Shown: piece by piece, positions 62,086 to 64,000 of the stretch
Layout of the letters: every line of letters begins with the position of its first letter
Position numbering within the stretch: the first letter of the stretch is position 1
NCBI RefSeq assembly: GCF_024586455.1
Contig: NC_065920.1
Span: 51,823,109 to 51,887,108, forward strand
From: Bactrocera neohumeralis
Taxonomy: Eukaryota > Arthropoda > Insecta > Diptera > Tephritidae
DNA length: 64,000 bases
Direction of reading: 5' to 3'
Notes under the pieces: generated by a model
The model's database searches: none
Told to the model about the DNA's origin: nothing
The model's input: the letters and a program-made list of their open reading frames with translations, nothing else
Made by a program: the position numbers and the translations under genes

Positions 62086-62856
62086 ATGAAATCGTTTCGG
62101 AACGCCATTTCAAAAGAGAAAAAAGAATTTGAAGTTAACGCGGCGAAATATAGAAGGCTAGATGAGTTTGCTCGCGTTGAAAGTGAAAATCGTGAAGTTA
62201 TTAGTGCTAGTGAACCTGAAGAGTTATCCTTGTGTGAAGATGAGGGGCAAGAAAGTGCTAGTTTGGGTAGGAATAGTGAGGCAGTGAATTCCAACATAAA
62301 TGAAAAGGCTACTGCACTGAAGGAGTGGGCAATAAGAAACAGCGTTTCACAAAACACCGTTACTGATTTGCTTCAAACGCTAAATAAAATCGGTGTTAAA
62401 GATTTTCCTTTATGTGCAAAGGCCCTACTTGGGACAGAAAAAAAAGAAGTTAATATTCAATCCATTCCCAGTGGAGAATTCATTTATGTTGGAATACAAA
62501 AGCATTTTTTAAAAAAATATTTTGATTTTCTTGAAGGTAATAATGATATTGAAATTGATGTCGGGATTGATGGCCTCAGGCTTTTTAAAAATTCAAATAA
62601 AGTTTTGTGGCCAATTTTAGGCGCCATTGTTGGATATCCACAAGAAAGTCCTTTTGTGATCGCATGTTTCTCTGGAAGTGAAAAACCTTGGAACATTAAT
62701 GATTTTATGAAGGACTTTTGCGAGGAAATTGCTGTCTTAAAAGATCATGGAATAAAAGTTGGTTCAAAAAAAATTGTAAAAAACTTCAGAGTGCGTTTGT
62801 TTACCTGTGGCTCGCCTGCCCGGGCTTTCGTAACTAGTACACTTTCCCATTTATAA
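62086..62856 (+). CDS. Transposase-like protein, CACTA-like core (256 aa, truncated)
   Basis: ATG at 62086 (AAATATGAAATCG). The N-terminus is basic, followed by an acidic Ser-rich stretch and WAIRNSVSQNTVTDLLQTLN. The core reads FIYVGIQKHFLKKYFDF, IEIDVGIDGLRLFKNSNKVL then WPILGAIVG, PFVIACFSGSEKPWNINDFM and VRLFTCGSPARAFVTST. I know the block 'IDGLPLFKSS...LWPILG ... PF.I....G..KP......F..DF..E ... F.CDAPARA' from insect transposases that resemble Tnp_2/CACTA proteins. The Asp of the CDAPARA box is replaced by Gly (CGSPARA) and the C-terminal half (H.GY..C.RC zinc motif) is cut by a stop at 62856. An upstream in-frame ATG at 61999 exists. Most likely inactive. It is followed 75 bases on by the DUF4806 gene. 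Confidence 0.6.
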   Translation: MKSFRNAISKEKKEFEVNAAKYRRLDEFARVESENREVISASEPEELSLCEDEGQESASLGRNSEAVNSNINEKATALKEWAIRNSVSQNTVTDLLQTLNKIGVKDFPLCAKALLGTEKKEVNIQSIPSGEFIYVGIQKHFLKKYFDFLEGNNDIEIDVGIDGLRLFKNSNKVLWPILGAIVGYPQESPFVIACFSGSEKPWNINDFMKDFCEEIAVLKDHGIKVGSKKIVKNFRVRLFTCGSPARAFVTSTLSHL

Positions 62857-62930
62857 ACCAATTTTATGATATTATGTACTATAAAATTCTGCACTAATAT
62901 TTAATTTTGTTGTTTTTTTTTTTAAGAAAT

Positions 62931-63869
62931 ATGGATGAAGAATTATTTAGCCAAGAGAATGAATATGAAGAATTTGTGGCGATAAATAACCAGTCACCAC
63001 CACCGGAAGCCGAAATACCCCAATGTAAAATTTTAAATTGTTATTGAAATCAATAGCTAATTTAGTTATTTATTTGTTTAGCATCACAAAGAAGAAGGTT
63101 TCAAGTTTCAGCGCCATACAATGTTCAGCTACGACACAGCATTCTACAGCCAGACAACCTTCAACAGCAGGACACAGGTATATTATATACATTTCAATAA
63201 ATAATGAATAAGATAAATTACGGTTAAATGATATAAATTATATAAAATATTTTTTATTTTATAGTAACTCAAGGTATTAAGGAAATCCTAAGAAACCAAA
63301 AGGTGCTGATGACAAGGATGGATGACATTGAGAAAACCCTCAAAGAAAATGTATGTATATGTACCAATAAATTTATATATGTATTTCTTTATTTGATAAA
63401 TATAAATGCATATATATATATATATATATATTTGTACATTAGGTTATTGATAAAGGTCTTCTATTGGCTCAAACACACACGCTGCGCGAATGTAAGGTGG
63501 TTTTAGCTAAAGTCCATCACTCCATTGGACGATTGGTAGGAGAAATAGAAAATCCCATGCAAATTGAAATAGCGTCAAGACTACCAATCTGCACACTAGA
63601 CGCCGCGCTGGATTTCGAAGATAAACTAAATTCCAAAGAGTTTGCTGACGAAACGGTAATTTTTTGCTCTTACTATTTTATTATTTAAGTATGTATTAGT
63701 CTTATACTTTGTTAATTAAAAATTTTATTTGGTAATTTAACTATTAACACATTTCAATTCCTTAAATTCACAGAAAATTTATCTTCAACAAATAAAATTA
63801 GCAAATGCATCTGTAGATGAGGTAATGAGAAAAATCTTTACCGACAATGTCCTCCTTTTTTTGATTTAA
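62931..63869 (+). CDS. DUF4806-domain protein, five exons, C-terminus probably truncated (194 aa)
   Basis: Exons 62931-63024, 63082-63177, 63265-63350, 63443-63655 and 63774-63869, all GT-AG; joined length 585 bases. MDEELFSQENEYEEFVAINN is acidic; then a basic SSQRRRFQVSAPYNV region, a coiled-coil VTQGIKEILRNQKVLMTRMD, and the domain: RLPICTLDAALDFEDKLNSK (63585), then ASVDEVMRKIFTDNVLL in exon 5. This parallels the protein at 1244 (LPFMDVKDFIDFDKKLL ... FLRMALKSIISD). A TAA at 63867 cuts the usual tail; in another frame FNFDGR and KLFVMEGRPGFERAF appear downstream, so a frameshift near 63860 is likely. Placed directly behind the transposase-like gene. Confidence 0.6.
63413..63431. repeat. 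(AT)n microsatellite
   Basis: ATATATATATATATATATAT in intron 3 of the DUF4806 gene. Confidence 0.8.
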
Positions 63870-64000
63870 TTTTGATGGAAGGAAAACTTGTTAAAAACGG
63901 GCGCTTAATATATTAGAAGCTTAAACTATTTGTAATGGAAGGACGCCCAGGTTTTGAACGGGCATTTGTAAGGAAGGAGTTTTGTGGTGGACCTTAGCCA

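Noticed and set aside
1..64000. CRISPR arrays, bacterial operons, rRNA or tRNA genes
   Set aside because: No evenly spaced repeats with unique spacers, no Shine-Dalgarno-type operons, and no cloverleaf with A/B boxes was noticed; introns and retroelements show a eukaryotic genome.

Overview
The window looks like a piece of an insect genome, most likely a true fly (Diptera). It is AT-rich, introns are short (about 50-90 bases, GT-AG), and the mixture of errantiviruses with env genes, BEL/Pao, copia, I/Jockey-type LINEs, Tc1, PIF/Harbinger, hAT, piggyBac and THAP-type elements is typical of fly heterochromatin or intergenic repeat clusters. I found no convincing host housekeeping gene, rRNA, tRNA or CRISPR array. 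Essentially everything that can be read as protein belongs to a transposable element, most of it broken and much of it nested.

Layout. 0-2.6 kb: a decayed zeste-like Myb/SANT accessory gene, interrupted by an LTR-like sequence and by a TIR-bounded element carrying an intact four-exon DUF4806 gene. 2.9-5.2 kb: a hAT transposase with one frameshift. 6.7-8.6 kb: a SAP-domain gypsy gag split by a Tc1 element. 8.7-12.4 kb: LINE ORF1, gypsy gag and LTR debris. 13.0-14.65 kb: a complete but frameshifted Tc1 element with an IR/DR terminal layout. 15-17.3 kb: copia remnants and a THAP gene. 17.9-18.7 kb: an unrecognised coding-like repeat. 19.3-21.1 kb: a BED-finger hAT. 21.6-23.8 kb: LTRs. 23.8-29.7 kb: a young errantivirus-like provirus with near-identical LTRs, no pol and a gag-env fusion, carrying a 2.4 kb DNA transposon in env. 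29.7-33.9 kb: gypsy gag with an LTR insertion and a second gag-env errantivirus copy. 33.9-35.4 kb: a Harbinger transposase. 36.5-38.9 kb: an I-type LINE with two insertions. 39.7-44.6 kb: a complete Harbinger element inside a second gene of the same family as the env-inserted transposon. 45-51 kb: fragments of hAT, piggyBac, mariner-like, BEL/Pao and PHD-finger ORF1. 51.7-54.2 kb: a second Harbinger with an intact accessory gene. 54.3-60.2 kb: gypsy gag/integrase/env pieces, a foldback MITE and a hAT. 60.7-61.6 kb: an LTR and a Hermes-like hAT fragment. 62.1-63.9 kb: a transposase-like gene followed closely by a second DUF4806 gene.

Most interesting points. (1) A transposon family whose protein has an RNase-H-like DxE ... 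YSD ... D/E pattern (I believe it matches the domain called DUF7869). One copy here has inverted ends (GAGCCC...GGGCTC) and a 4-bp ATAT duplication, and two more divergent copies lie nearby. (2) DUF4806 genes occur twice, once inside a TIR-bounded element and once directly behind a transposase-like gene, suggesting DUF4806 is an accessory protein of a two-gene DNA transposon. (3) Two independent errantivirus copies join gag to env at the equivalent position with pol missing, as expected if spliced env RNA was reverse-transcribed. All family names come from recognising motifs by eye; no database search was possible.
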